Source: Leishmania martiniquensis (Eukaryota > Euglenozoa > Kinetoplastea > Trypanosomatida > Trypanosomatidae). From it: a DNA stretch of 64,000 bases. The first letter of the stretch is position 1, and the number at the start of each line of letters is the position of its first letter. This document shows, in pieces, positions 1 through 10,940 of this stretch. The notes beneath the pieces were generated by a model. The model worked only from the letters and a program-made list of their open reading frames with translations. It was not told where the DNA came from and did no database searches. The stretch is from positions 558,001 through 622,000 of the forward strand of contig NC_090165.1 in assembly GCF_017916325.1 (NCBI RefSeq). Reading direction: 5' to 3'. Made by a program: the position numbers and the translations under genes.

Positions 1-353
1 TGGTGCAAAGCAAATCAGCGGTACAAGGGGAGGGTGCTGCCGTGTCTGAAAGGCTCTACCGGCCACCAGCGCGCTGCGCAAAGCGGTCGAGCGCGCAACT
101 TTACGACAGTGACAGCCGCAACGGCAGTGGAGGAGGATGTGTGGTGCTAAAGGTGCACTCAGGACGCCCCGATGTTGAGCGCCTCATTCGCGCGGCGCTC
201 AGCGAGTCCGGATGGAGCGCCGAAGAAGCTTCGAAGCTGAACAAAGCCCGCACACTCCTATTTGTATGCGGCCCAAACGCGCTTGTCCGCCAGGTCATTG
301 CCTTAGGGGCGAAGCACGGCATTGCAGTGCACAAGGAAGAGTTCCTCTTCTAA
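1..353 (+). CDS. Ferric reductase-like protein, C-terminal fragment
   Basis: The frame is open from the window edge to the TAA at 351-353, so only about the last 116 residues are seen. The end matches the last part of the NAD(P)H-binding half of the ferric reductase / NADPH oxidase family: a beta-strand leading into LLFVCGPNALVR (the CGP nucleotide-binding motif), then a helix and a terminal EEFLF, the usual aromatic-ended C-terminus of these flavoproteins. Family members are multi-TM haem proteins that carry electrons from NADPH through FAD to Fe3+ (or O2) across a membrane; the haem and FAD parts would lie upstream of the window. Leishmania has such an iron reductase (LFR1), but with this fragment alone a cytochrome b5 reductase-like protein cannot be excluded. 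The preceding stretch (residues 1-50) is low in conserved features. Confidence 0.6.
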   Translation, partial: VQSKSAVQGEGAAVSERLYRPPARCAKRSSAQLYDSDSRNGSGGGCVVLKVHSGRPDVERLIRAALSESGWSAEEASKLNKARTLLFVCGPNALVRQVIALGAKHGIAVHKEEFLF

Positions 354-660
354 GGGTTGTCTTGTGTGCGTGTGGTGCGCACTCCTGCCACCTTTCCCTT
401 CTCATACGCACACACACCCACACACGCACGCCCTTTGCATTCCTGTTTGTGTGTGGTGTGTGTGCTTTCTCGCAGATGCTGTCTGGTGTTCGCCTCGGCA
501 CGATACATAGCGGAAGAGAGTCGTGCACGCCGTTCACCTTTCCCCTCCCCATCATGCTCTCCTCTTTTTCATCGGCCCATGTAATCTTATGCACTGCCAG
601 TGTTGTGGGGGCGCGCTCTGCCAGACACTCGATGGCACCCGGACAGGCATCTGTTCCGCA

Positions 661-676
661 ATATATATATATATAT
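661..676. repeat. (AT)8 microsatellite
   Basis: Uninterrupted AT dinucleotide run within the 3' flank of the ferric reductase-like gene. Confidence 0.9.
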
Positions 677-3600
677 GTTTGGATGGGGTATATGTCCTTG
701 TGGGAGTGACTGAAGCAAGGGCTTCTCTTTTTCTGCGTGCAATTACAGGAGAGCGGCAGCGTGGGTGGCATGCCGCGCTCGCAGAAATGGCGCATGCATG
801 CGATGCTGAAGAGAGGCTGCCGTGCTAGTTGGGCAGGACTTCAAGAAACGCTTTCGCCATCACTGCTGCTGGTGCTCACTCTTCGGCCTCCCTCTTCTCT
901 TTCGCTTTTTTCTTGCCTGTTCGGCTTTGTGCGCGCCTTATGCGTAAGGTGTGCGCAGACACATTCGCTGAGGAAGTGCTTTCTGTTCGTTCTCTCGACC
1001 TCCCGTGTCAATGTACACTTGCTTGAATTTGGTGTGGGTTCATGCAAACTTGAGGGTAGTAAGAGCCTGCAAGCTTTTATCACGGTTACTCGGGCGAGGA
1101 GTAAGAGATGGGTCAGCATCTAACTTTTTTTTTCGTATTCTTAATCAGCACGACGTTGCTTGGTGTAGAAGAATGAGATATGAGTGTGTGGGTGTGGGAA
1201 TGCGGCTACCGCTTCTTCGTTTTTCTTTTTCGTTGAAAGCAGTCCTTTCTGCGCCCCCCACCCCTACCCCCCGAGCCCCACCCTTCTCCTCACTCGCCCT
1301 CGCCTCGCATGCTTGCTGGCACCTTGTCATCTCATGAAAACATTTTCTTTTCTTTCGTTGTTGTTGTGTGCCCTCCCCTTCTCTGTGTGACAGTGCTGCG
1401 ATGCGAACGGCCAAAAAGGCCGTAAAGGCAACATGGCATGCGTCACCTTCGATTTCTCTTCTGTGCATTGCGAAGCCGTGCATATACTATTTTCGAAGTG
1501 GCTTCACTGTGTTCTCACATGACTTCCTTTCTTCCCCGTCATGTTCTCCACCGCGTATTTCTTCTCGATGCAGGGGTGGGCGTGGCCCGTCCATCGCGTG
1601 CCTCTCGCGTGCCTCCTTTGCGTCGTCCACCGTCGCTGTGTGCTCGCCTCGACAGCCCCATTCTTTCTCCCGTCTGGCGATCGTGGCTGGGGGTGACGGA
1701 CAACGCGCAAGCCTCTTCAGAAGAGTCGAGCATACGCGGGCACAGGCATCTCTTTTCACTCCGTTACCACACGGCCGAATGTCGGCTTCAACGTCTGCGA
1801 GACATGCCGGTCGGAGCCGTGATTTCTGTCCCTTTTTTTTGGTATATATCCTCTCCGCCTAAAGAAACAAGAAAAACAGCTCCGTACGCGGAAGCTTTCC
1901 CAAGCACAGAAAAAATAGAGTGGAAGCACTACTCACACACTCTTCGAATGGCCGCTAGTCTCCTATAGTGTGCCAGTGGTACCCGCACAGCATCTGCACG
2001 CTTGCCGGGGGCGGCAGGCTCGCGTTGCCTCATACATGCGCAGCATGCGGGACCTGCTGCACGTGTTCGTGTGTTCTTATACGATGATGCGACGGGGTAT
2101 TGCCGCACGCGATCTCGATTCGTGAGGTGCACGCAGGCCCCCGCAGCAGGCGGCGTGCGCGTTCGTCTTAGACGCCCAGCATACCTCTCCCTCCTCTCCT
2201 GTCGCTGCTATGGCGTTCAACGTCATCTGCAACTGCTCTAATTTTACTGTTGTGTGCCCGCGCCGTTTGACTCCCTTCATTTCGGACCTTGGGCACTCGG
2301 CCCTTCATCACCTCCACCAACGAGGCATTCCAGACTGCTGGGAGTGCAGCCCTGTGCGACGATTCGCGTTTGGGATAGATGGCCGCTGTACGACTGTGAA
2401 ATTCGTCATGGATTTACCTCCGTGAAAGACGTCAGTGGATGCTGGCACGACGGAGAACGCAAAAGCGTGATGTTTCACAGGAAGAGGAAACGAGGAGGGG
2501 AAGGGGGTAAGCGGTGAAGGAAGCTCAAACGCTGGCACCTGTCGGCGTTTTAAGGCGCGCTCGGGAAGAGAAGTGCTCGCTGCTAGCGCTTCTGGATAAC
2601 GAACGCAGTGAAGACGCTGGCAACCTCCATCGTCTCAGCACCGCCGTTTTCTTTCCCTCCCCCAACCCTTCCCCTGCACCAAAGTACGGGGCTTGTGTTT
2701 CTCCATGCCCATTCTATCAGAGGCCTGCACATTGAGGCACACAGGCGCCCCCCTCTCTTCATCAGGCTCTCCACCGACACCCTTTTCCCTCCCGTTATAG
2801 CCAATCCTGGACATGGTCGTCGTCGTCTCCTCTGCTTTCTCGCCTCTCGTCTCGTCTCTTGACTTAAAGCGGCGCAGCGAGCATTCGGAAAGCGGACAAT
2901 GGAATCGAGACACATCTTGTGCACTCGAGCTCGCTTCTCCCACGTCCATGAAGAGGGATCGCAGAGTCTGGTATGCTTTGCATCGCCCTCGCGGATGGAC
3001 CGCTCTCCGGGCTGTGCAGTAGTCCGCGCGCTTCGAGTGCCATCCGTTTCGCGCTATTACCAAAAAGAAAGAAAATTACCTCTGCCTCCTTTTCTCTGCC
3101 TGTCGTCATTTAATGCGCAGCGTCGCGTGTGTACTGAGCCGCCCCACACGCGCATCTGCAGCGAAGCGTTGACGAGGCGCAGTCCCTCCCCCCTCTCTCT
3201 CTCACTCACATACACGCACAGGCTTCTCCACTTTTTGCCTGCGCCCGTAACGTTTGCGCATGCGGCGTCTCGTCTGCGTTACCGCGGCAATTTCCGAGAA
3301 CAGAACTTTCTTCTTGAAATTTGTTCTCATTGGCTTATGCTTCAGACGTGTAGGCACGTTTTCGTTCGCGCACGTTCCCCTCTCTTTCCCTCTCTGTGTG
3401 TGTGTGTGCGTGGGGGGGGGCAGCGTCAGCGACAAAATGCTTTGCCGCTTTGCATGGCTCGCCTGCGGCCGAGCGGCGGCAGCCCGTTTACTCCGCTCTG
3501 TTATTCCTTCGGCACAACTCGTTTTCGGCCTCTCCTCAGCCTGCGGTAGCCCGTTGCAACATGGGGTGCGCCCCCCCTCCTGGCGGCTGCTTGGGGGATG

Positions 3601-3767
3601 AGCAGAGGCGGCCGAGGGCAGGCGAGAAAGAGGAGGAGGCCGGGCCGCCCGAAGTGGAAACTCTCGAGGCATCGCGTGTGCCGAAGAGTAGGCCCGGGAG
3701 TGGGGGCTCTCTATCAGCGCGACGAGCGTTGCTGGCGTATGATGACCTTTCACAGGGGCATCTATCC

Positions 3768-3787
3768 ATATATATATATATATATAT
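3768..3787. repeat. (AT)10 microsatellite
   Basis: Uninterrupted AT dinucleotide run in a non-coding spacer; likely length-polymorphic between strains. Confidence 0.9.
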
Positions 3788-4590
3788 GAATGTATTGGTG
3801 CGCACGTGCGTATAGGTGCACATTTCAGAGGACTCCGGATGCAAAGGGGCCGTCGCCTATAGCGAATGGCGCTGCGCCAGCGGATTGGCCCATCGTCCCC
3901 CTTTCAGGCGCGAGGTGCGGTGACTTTAGGTTGCTTGCTTTCTCTTCGCCTGTTCAAAGGGGCTTTACTTATCGAATCCAAATGCAGTGTGGAGACGTCT
4001 TCACGCGTGCGCACACAGACACACTAAACGCCAAAGGAAAGGGGGGAGAGCGCTCTTTGGTCACCATTCCTCCCAAAGAAGCAATCATGGCGGCAACCGA
4101 CATGGCTCAGGAGTATTTCCCCTCAGTCGGTCGAAGAAGTGCCGCGCATGCAGAGCAAACGTCAGCGATGCGTAGCGAAGAGAGAACAGCCAGGTTTAGC
4201 ATCATGGCTCCTGTGCGCGTTCTCCTCTCCTCGCATGCTCTTATGAATGGCTGTTCCGGAGTATACACGGACGAGGAGGAGCAGGAGGCAGAGGGAGGGA
4301 GCAGGGTATCAATGCTGGCGTTTGCGATGTGTCACACTATGGAGCGCCTCATGGTGTCTCTCGGACTTTCCTCCTCTGCCACCCGCATTTAACTCTCTCG
4401 CATTTGGTGTTGGCCGTCACTGGCGTCGGCTTGTGCAGATTCGATGGTCGCAGAAGGAGCAGACGCTCAGCTCTTTTGTTAGGAGAGGGGTCTGCGATCT
4501 GTGGCCTCTGCCCTGCACGGCTGGGGGTGCCCGGCGTTTCGCATACGGCGACCTCGAGGTCGATTGCATTCAAGGCAGACGGCCGGAAGC

Positions 4591-6660
4591 ATGCGCACCA
4601 ATTACCCTCTGCGGTGCCTTCGCCACAGTCACTTGTTTCTTGCGCGCCGCGGTCATGGAGGCACCGCACAGGCCCAACGGGAGCTCGAGAGACTTGCGGT
4701 GATGGAGCAGTTCATGAGCCAGCCCGCGGAGAGCCGCGCGCGGCAGGCACCGGCAACGACTGAGGCACGTGCCGCAGCGTACTTGCGCGGGCTTCCGCAG
4801 CGGGTGGAGCTCACACGGCGCGTCGCTTCACGAGCAGGCGATGTTCAAGCACTTGACGAGCACAGCGCCATCGAAACTTCTTCCTCAGCCGCTTCACCCA
4901 CTGCGCATTGGAAAGGCAGAACATCTTCAGGTGAGGCCGCCGCTCCGGAGGTGACGACGCTTTCACAATTTCTCTCTCTCTGCAAAAAGCACCGCATCCA
5001 GTTCAGTTCCTCGACTGACCCTGCCTCTCGCAAGCAGGGTCGCGAGGCTTTTCGAAGCTTTTGGAGCCGGCACGTGAGCAGTGCAGTAGCCTGCTGCTAC
5101 GAGAGGGTGCATGACCTCGGCTGCGTCGCGGACATTGGCCTCTCCGACACCGAACTGCACCTTAGCATGCACGGCATGCGAAGCATGTTACATGTGCTAC
5201 AGACGGAGCGCACGACCGTCTCGAGTCTTGACGCGACCCGTATTCTAGGCTATCTCGCACGCGAGTTGCAGTACTATGAGTCTCGGAAAGACAACGAGAG
5301 GGATGGAAGTGTAGCGCCAGCGTCTGTGAGTCTCACCGCGTTCCGCGAGGCTCTCACAGACGTGGCGCTTAGGCGGCTTGCGTCCCTTTTCATGCAGCAG
5401 AGTCCTCTTGCAGAGAGCCACACACCCAGCGTTGTGACGATGGCGACGAATGAGCCGGGGGCCTGCGACGCCGCCCACCCTCCTGAGCTGGTGTCTGGCG
5501 TTGACGCAGTGTGGGGATTGGAAGTCCTCTCCGTCGTACATGCCCGCGACGCCACAGAGGCTGTCTTGGAGGATCTTTGGAATGCTAAGCAGCTCCGCTT
5601 ACTGCGCCAGCAGCGCGAACCTAAGCACCTTCGATGGAGTTCATCGCTTCCGGAGGTGTCGAGCGCGTCCCTGCCGATGAGTGCGCTCGCCAACGAAATT
5701 CAGTACCTGCTGGTGTCGGAGCTGTTTCGCGTCGTTGCAGCGCTCCGGCACGACCTCCGCATGACTGACATCGTTCACGCCTATGCCCTGCTGCGCGTGC
5801 ACTTGCACCTTTTGTGGCCGCCGTACGCTCAGCAGCCAGCGTACGCGACACAGCGTCCCAATCGTGGCCGTGCGCCACTGAAAAGGGAGGAGTCGCACGC
5901 TGCATCGGCCTCGCCTCCTGCACCTGCTCGACGACGCGCTCTGTGGTACGAAAAAGACATGCTCTTTCGCGTCACCTGGGGCCTCGCCGTCGCCCTCGTC
6001 AGCAAAGACCGGGTCTTCATCAGCAGCTATCACTTTCTCAAGATCGTCGCCGCACTGGCTAAGTTACCGGCGTTTGTGCTATCTCAGGAACCGCGCGTCA
6101 AGAAGGAGCTCCGCAGTTTCGAGTCACTTCACGGAAGCACCGCAGCTCCGTCAAATGCCAATGGAGAAAATGCCGAGGGGCGCTATGTCAGCGCCAACAT
6201 GGCGGCCGAGGTGGTGCGGCAAGAGATGGCTGCGGAGGCCGGCGCAGCGCCCACCGTGACTGTAGCCCTGCACCCGAGCGATTTCTGGGACTTTATGATT
6301 GCTAAGGCGTGCGTATTTGTGCCGAACTTGACGCCTGAGCAGCGCCGAATAGTGTGTCGTAGTTTCCATCTCGCCATCACCGAGAAGCGAGCACATCTGC
6401 TGTCCCTCCGCACTGGTGCCAACGCTGGAGTGGCACGAGTGCCGCAGTCATCGCGGCGCATTCGCAGCGTTAGGGCAGAGAGGCGGTTCGGGTGCAAGAT
6501 CGTCTTGACCGCATCCAGCAGTGATGGCGCGGCTGCAGAGATTATCCGCCCGCTGGTGGAGGAGATGGAGGACTACCCCGAGCCGTACGAGGTGTGCGTG
6601 AGAAGCCGGCGAGCACATCCGTCACCGCTCCGTGTGGCGCCGGCGCATCGGCGGCAGTGA
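4591..6660 (+). CDS. Conserved-type hypothetical, probably mitochondrial (689 aa)
   Basis: I do not recognise the family. ATG 4591 is chosen because it is the first in-frame ATG and gives an N-terminus (residues 1-35) rich in Arg, His and Leu with no acidic residue before about residue 30, which fits a mitochondrial presequence. The rest is mostly helical, with Leu/Arg/Ala-rich segments and charged linkers, no membrane segment and no obvious catalytic motif; it resembles the helical-repeat proteins of trypanosomatid mitochondrial RNA processing and ribosome complexes in texture only. A hydrophilic, low-complexity insert lies near residues 400-450 and the last 60 residues are basic. The coding texture is clear: a long frame with GC-rich third positions, while the opposite strand carries only short shadows. 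The location and any RNA-related role are inference. Confidence 0.75.
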   Translation: MRTNYPLRCLRHSHLFLARRGHGGTAQAQRELERLAVMEQFMSQPAESRARQAPATTEARAAAYLRGLPQRVELTRRVASRAGDVQALDEHSAIETSSSAASPTAHWKGRTSSGEAAAPEVTTLSQFLSLCKKHRIQFSSSTDPASRKQGREAFRSFWSRHVSSAVACCYERVHDLGCVADIGLSDTELHLSMHGMRSMLHVLQTERTTVSSLDATRILGYLARELQYYESRKDNERDGSVAPASVSLTAFREALTDVALRRLASLFMQQSPLAESHTPSVVTMATNEPGACDAAHPPELVSGVDAVWGLEVLSVVHARDATEAVLEDLWNAKQLRLLRQQREPKHLRWSSSLPEVSSASLPMSALANEIQYLLVSELFRVVAALRHDLRMTDIVHAYALLRVHLHLLWPPYAQQPAYATQRPNRGRAPLKREESHAASASPPAPARRRALWYEKDMLFRVTWGLAVALVSKDRVFISSYHFLKIVAALAKLPAFVLSQEPRVKKELRSFESLHGSTAAPSNANGENAEGRYVSANMAAEVVRQEMAAEAGAAPTVTVALHPSDFWDFMIAKACVFVPNLTPEQRRIVCRSFHLAITEKRAHLLSLRTGANAGVARVPQSSRRIRSVRAERRFGCKIVLTASSSDGAAAEIIRPLVEEMEDYPEPYEVCVRSRRAHPSPLRVAPAHRRQ

Positions 6661-7859
6661 CAGCAATAGCAACCTACGGGGGCTGGGCTGTCGCTTCTGT
6701 CTTCCTTTCTCGCGTGCACCTGAATCGTTCGATGGGCAGACAGAGGTTGGTGCACTGTGTATCTTGCGAGAGAAGGCGACCTCCTGCACGAGAGGCGGAG
6801 AGGGGTATGGTCAACGTGTTGTCTGTCGCTGGAGGGGGAAGGGTGTTGCTCTGCCTGTCCGAGGGAAGTGCCCTCCCTTCTCACCGCCCAACCAACACGA
6901 AAGGACGCGAGAGCATACATAAAGAAAGCGAAGGGAGCTGCGTCTTTCACGCGCACTCCAAAATTGCACTGCATCTGAGCACACGAGCCCCATATGCGTC
7001 ACAAACCGGCGTGCCCACCTTTAATTTCACACAGTGACGTTTGGTGAAGTCTCGCAGAGCACTGCAGCATCAGCCCTGGCGCTGGAAGACAGTCGTACGG
7101 CATCTTCAACTCTGCCCTCTTGGACGGCCACTTCACGTTTTTTTCTCTTTGTATGCTGTCCACATCCCTCTCTTTCTTAACTCACACACTTCTGAATGCG
7201 CATGCCCCTCCTTTTTTTTCAACTTCGGCTGTGCCTTTGCGTATGTGTAACGGCTCCGCTGACCCACGTGCACACATACACGCATACATATATGTGGTGC
7301 TCCCTGTAACCGTGCTGCTGACAGCACTTGTCAAATAACACACACCTGATCGCTCTGCAGGCAAGCCAAGGTACACACATATATATTTATACAACTTTGT
7401 CTTTCTCCTACCCCTCCCCCTTCTCACAACGCACAGGAAGAGGAAGGCGCGGGAGACACTTGATTTCATCTCCACAGGCAAGTAGTGGCGACGCGCTTGC
7501 CCCCCCTTCACTCATATCGTCTCTCTGCTCGTCAGACATCTTCCTCAGCTGGAATTCCGCTGCCGGTCGTAGACGGTGGGTATCGCACGCGTTGCGTGTC
7601 CTCCCTCTCCCTCTCTCCCTCTCTCCCTCTCTCTGTGTGTGTGTATGTGTGTCGTCTCGCTCTTCGGGTTTTGTATTGGCAGTCTTCCTTTGGCGACCCT
7701 TTTTCTTCCCGAAGCTGTCTCTCTTTCGAACGGTACCCACCCGCCTTCCTGTGCACCTCTGGCATTCTATAGCGCATACGCGATCACCGTGGCTCTTGCT
7801 AGTCGGGCGAGCTTTGGTCGCGCCCCATTGATGTGTGTGGTTTATCCTTGATCCGGAAG
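6661..7859 (+). other. Gene-free stretch, 1.2 kb
   Basis: Spacer with CT-tracts at 7136-7180, 7400-7425 and an extended CCCTCT/(GT)n tract at 7595-7652 that probably serves as the splice-acceptor pyrimidine tract region for the next gene. No supported gene. Confidence 0.6.
7595..7652 (+). repeat. (CTCCCT)n followed by (GT)n low-complexity tract
   Basis: Imperfect repeats of CTCCCTCT pass directly into GT/AT dinucleotides. Such tracts are typical of trypanosomatid intergenic processing regions. Confidence 0.75.
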
Positions 7860-8246
7860 ATGCTGCGCCGCTTCAACGGGTCCGTCCTGCACCCTGCGCG
7901 CTGCGCGACATGCCTGGCGACGGCGACGAGCCCTGCTGCCATAGCGCTGTCGGCTCGTCCGTTCCACAATGTGTACGGCCTTATTGGCTCCTGCCTCATG
8001 TGCGGGTCCTGCATGCTGTGCTTCGGCTCCTGGGCAAACAACTACTGCAACGTGAAGAAATATGGCCGCTGGCGCTTCCGCAATTCAATCGATGATGTCA
8101 TCATGGTGTCGGACTTCCGTGGCGCGCGCTACGTTGGTGCCTTTCTTGGCTTTCTATTTTGGTGGTTTATCGTTGGCCCACAGAAGTATCGCTGGAACAG
8201 CAACTTGGCCGACATTCCCGGGAACACACGTATCGGTCCTTTCTAA
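7860..8246 (+). CDS. Small two-TM mitochondrial-type membrane protein (128 aa)
   Basis: ATG 7860 gives an N-terminus (MLRRFNGSVL..., residues 1-34) with Arg, Ser and Ala and no acids, like a cleavable mitochondrial presequence; residues 30-36 (LSARPFH) resemble a processing site. Two hydrophobic helices follow at about residues 38-58 and 92-106, separated by a basic, aromatic loop. The first helix holds four cysteines at 45, 48, 51 and 54, a CxxCxxCxxC ladder. The C-terminus is polar and aromatic. The overall look is that of a small accessory subunit of an inner-membrane complex (respiratory chain or similar), but I do not recognise the family and name no complex. The frame is compact and well isolated from other frames. 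Confidence 0.75.
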   Translation: MLRRFNGSVLHPARCATCLATATSPAAIALSARPFHNVYGLIGSCLMCGSCMLCFGSWANNYCNVKKYGRWRFRNSIDDVIMVSDFRGARYVGAFLGFLFWWFIVGPQKYRWNSNLADIPGNTRIGPF

Positions 8247-9543
8247 GCAGGCGCACTGATTGAAAACAGAAAGGGAAACTGGAGGGAACGTCGGCGAGCC
8301 AAAGCGTGCCGAACGGGCGAAAAAAAAAGAGATTTGCTTGCAAAAAAAAGATAGGAGAGGCGTGGGGGGGGGGAGAGCCAGGCGCAGGCCCCATGCGCAC
8401 GGTAGCGCGGAAAAGGTGGCTTTGGTGTCTTGGTTTGTGCGCGTGTACAAGAGGCAGTCAAAGCTGCAGCTGTGCCTTTGAGCTCTTCATCCTTTTCTCG
8501 GTGTACATATTTCCCTCTCTTACTTCTCTCCCTGCTCTTGTGGCCCCCACTCGCCAGTCGCGGCGAACCCGTCGTTCGTTTTCTTTGCTGCTTCGCTTCT
8601 CTGGATGGCGTCGTACTTGACTACTCCGCTCCGCTCTTTCTCTTTATTTTTGTCCCTCGCACCTTTCCGGAAACAATAAGTTCACACGCCTACTCACGTG
8701 AAGGCGGAAGAGGAGAGGGCAGTGCCAGAGTGTCTGCAGCGTGTTTGATTCTGTATGCTGTGTGTGTGTGCGTGTGCCATCATACGCGTGTACGATGTGT
8801 ATTGCTTCCCTCTTGTTCTCCTGTTCCTCTACGGCCTCGCCATCTCTGTCCAGTCCGAGACGTCACAGTGCGCTGGGGCGAAGAGTCAGTGGAACATCAG
8901 CGTCTGAGAGACCACATCGCTAGCGAAAGGGCGGGGCACAGTGGGTGGATGGCGGTAGGGCTGTCGAGGGTACGGCAGGAGCCCGGCCAAACTCGGCGTC
9001 TGTTTTTCCGGCAGCTCTCCCCCTCTCTCTTCCTGCCCTGCCTCGCTCACATTTTCCATTCCATGGGCACACGCACCAGGGCGATGGGGGAGGGCTTCAG
9101 CGAGACGGGGCTGTATCTCTGTCCCTTATGCCAGGCCTCCCGCTTCTTTTGTCGTCTTGCGTGATAGGCTCACACTCTTTGGCACGATGGAGTCTCGTCT
9201 GCCAGCGCGTTTCCGCGTCATGGTCGTTCTGGGTGCTCCGCATGCTTGACTGCACTGACCACCTTCTCTGGCTCCCTTTTCTCCCTCCATTCCCCAACAC
9301 ACACACACACGTCGAATATGCTCTATTGGACACGCGGCTCTCTGCCACACAGACACATAGGCATACACATACAACGACCGAGGCGCACAAAACAGGAAAA
9401 TCGCGCCCCTTTCGGCTTCCTCTCCTTCGCGTCTCCTCGCGCACGCTTTCACATCGCGCCAGCGGTGACCGTTCACCACCGCCTGGCCACTCTCCTCCTC
9501 TTTTTTGTTTCATCTTTGCTCTTTACATTTCGGCTCTGAGGTC
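8247..9543 (+). other. Gene-free stretch, 1.3 kb
   Basis: Contains poly-A and poly-G runs (8320-8372), CT-rich tracts at 8505-8600 and 9410-9440, and (CA)n at 9298-9312. A 244-codon frame at 8430-9164 lies here but has CT-tract composition and no recognisable protein. No gene supported. Confidence 0.6.
9461..9462 (+). promoter_or_regulatory. Candidate spliced-leader acceptor AG for EMC4
   Basis: A pyrimidine-rich stretch (about 9411-9450) is followed by an AG at 9461-9462. No ATG occurs between it and the chosen EMC4 start at 9544. The alternative AG at 9539-9540, after a second CT-tract, would leave a 5' UTR of only 3 nt, which is unlikely. Confidence 0.4.
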
Positions 9544-9996
9544 ATGTCCTCTACGGCACTCAATGCGAACGCCGCGGCGAAGCAGATGACGGACGAGGAG
9601 ATCACCCGTCATCGTGTCATGGCTCGCCTGAGTGACATCCGCATTCAGCCCCTGAAGCAGCTGCCCATGACCGCTTTCATGATGTGGATGGTAGGTAACG
9701 ATGTCAGCATCTTCTCGATCATGTTTGTCGGCATGGCCGTTGTGAACCCGTTGCAATCGATTCTCGGTGTTGGAAAGATATTCGCTGACTTCGAGGAAGA
9801 CGCGAAGGCTGACCGGCAGATTCGATCGGCCGTGAACCAGGCCCGCTGGATCTATATCGGCTGCTGCCTGATCGCTTTTTTGGTGGCGCTTGTGAAGCTG
9901 AACTGGATGGAGCTGCTGCCGGTGAGCTCCATGGACTGGATGGATAACACACCACCAACTTACCAAGAATTCAGCATCGGAGCCTTCTACGATTGA
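9544..9996 (+). CDS. EMC4: ER membrane protein complex subunit 4 (EMC4)
   Basis: EMC4 (TMEM85/DUF1077) is a subunit of the ER membrane complex, which inserts moderately hydrophobic and tail-anchored TM segments into the ER membrane. The 150-aa product has the family layout: a polar N-terminus, the conserved stretch at residues 39-72 with KQLPMTAFMMWMVGN and then NPLQSIL, a second TM helix at about 103-121, and the short C-terminal block ELLPVSSMDWM, which matches the LLPxxxxDW signature of animal and yeast EMC4. The length fits the family (about 150-190 aa). ATG 9544 is the first ATG after the probable acceptor; the next in-frame ATG (9586) would still keep the conserved core. Confidence 0.93.
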   Translation: MSSTALNANAAAKQMTDEEITRHRVMARLSDIRIQPLKQLPMTAFMMWMVGNDVSIFSIMFVGMAVVNPLQSILGVGKIFADFEEDAKADRQIRSAVNQARWIYIGCCLIAFLVALVKLNWMELLPVSSMDWMDNTPPTYQEFSIGAFYD

Positions 9997-10940
9997 GCTC
10001 TCGCAACTCACAAAACAGATGCAGAACGAAGCGAAGCGAGGAGACAACACAGTGTGCTGCGATGTGTGAATGGGCGCTCATTTTTTTTGCCGATTCTTTC
10101 GTGCACCTTCTCCCGTGCGCCCGTGTTGGCGCCATGGAGAATGAGATGCTGATCGTTTCCCATTTGCACGGATGTATGCGTTCTGCCTGTGTGTGCGCTC
10201 TCTCTCCTCTGTTGGCGTTTCGGTGCGGTACAACTTTCTGTTGCTGTTTTTTCCTCCTTTCTGCGTTTGTTAGAGTGTATGTGCGTAAAAAGTAAGTTGA
10301 ATGGTGGGTGGTGGACGATGAAAGCTGTCGAGTGGCATACCGGCATCGGCCGAGTCCACCAGCGCCGCGCCCGGAAAAGGCGTGTGTGTGTGTGCTTCAT
10401 TGGATCTTGCGGGTTCGATTCTGACACTGACAGCGCTAAAGCCCGACCGGGCGGTTGTAGAACGTGAAGCGATGAAGGGGGGAGGGGTGCTTTGCGCATC
10501 GGAAAGGGGGAAGAATGAGTGGGCTGTGCTAGAAAGTATCTCTGCGCACTCTCCTCGTTGCCCGGGAGATGGGGCTGTGGAGGAGGAGAGGAAGAGGAGG
10601 AGAGGCGATGTGCGTGTGCACAACGCACCGCTGCCTGTGCGCCCATGCCTCGCTCGCCATGGAAGCCCAAACTCACCTCATGCCCGCCACTTTCGCTGTC
10701 CTCTTTTTGGTTGTCCGTCCCTCCCCTTCCCCTACGCCGGCGAACGGGGACTGTTTCCTTGCAAAGTCCTTCAGCAAAGATTCACGTGGGGTGCGCGCGA
10801 CGCCGCAGCCTGCCAGCTGCACCTCCCATATCATCACCCTACTCGCCTTTCTTCTCAAAGTCACAGACGCTCGCAGCCCCGTCTGTCGCCCGGCATCATC
10901 CGCGCTGCTTTCGATATTCTTTCCCCTTCTTTTTCACGTC
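9997..10940 (+). other. Gene-free stretch, 0.9 kb
   Basis: 3' flank of EMC4 and 5' flank of Hsp33: TG-rich stretches near 10180-10280, a purine-rich block at 10560-10600, and a CT-rich block at 10830-10935. The Hsp33 frame is open upstream to 10569, but this part has UTR composition. Confidence 0.6.
10859..10860 (+). promoter_or_regulatory. Candidate spliced-leader acceptor AG for Hsp33
   Basis: The CT-rich tract at about 10834-10855 is followed by AAAG. The first ATG downstream is 10941, which supports it as the Hsp33 start. The dinucleotide position is good to a base or two. Confidence 0.45.

Larger units (their letters stand above)
354..4590 (+). other. Gene-free stretch (3' UTR / 5' UTR), 4.2 kb
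   Basis: No convincing gene. It holds CT-rich tracts (for example 850-910, 1255-1320, 3186-3235), TG-rich runs, two (AT)n tracts (661-676 and 3768-3787) and a poly-G run near 3411-3420. The longest frame starting with ATG (3790-4392, 200 codons) looks like chance. This length is within the usual range for the combined 3' UTR, processing signals and 5' UTR of Leishmania. Confidence 0.6.

Noticed and set aside
3790..4392. 200-codon + frame starting with ATG
   Set aside because: No recognisable domain, mixed codon texture, lies in the 5' flank of the 4591 gene; chance frames of this size are common in such UTRs.
8430..9164. 244-codon + frame
   Set aside because: Translation is dominated by Ser/Cys/Leu/Pro from CT-tracts and reads through processing-signal-like sequence.
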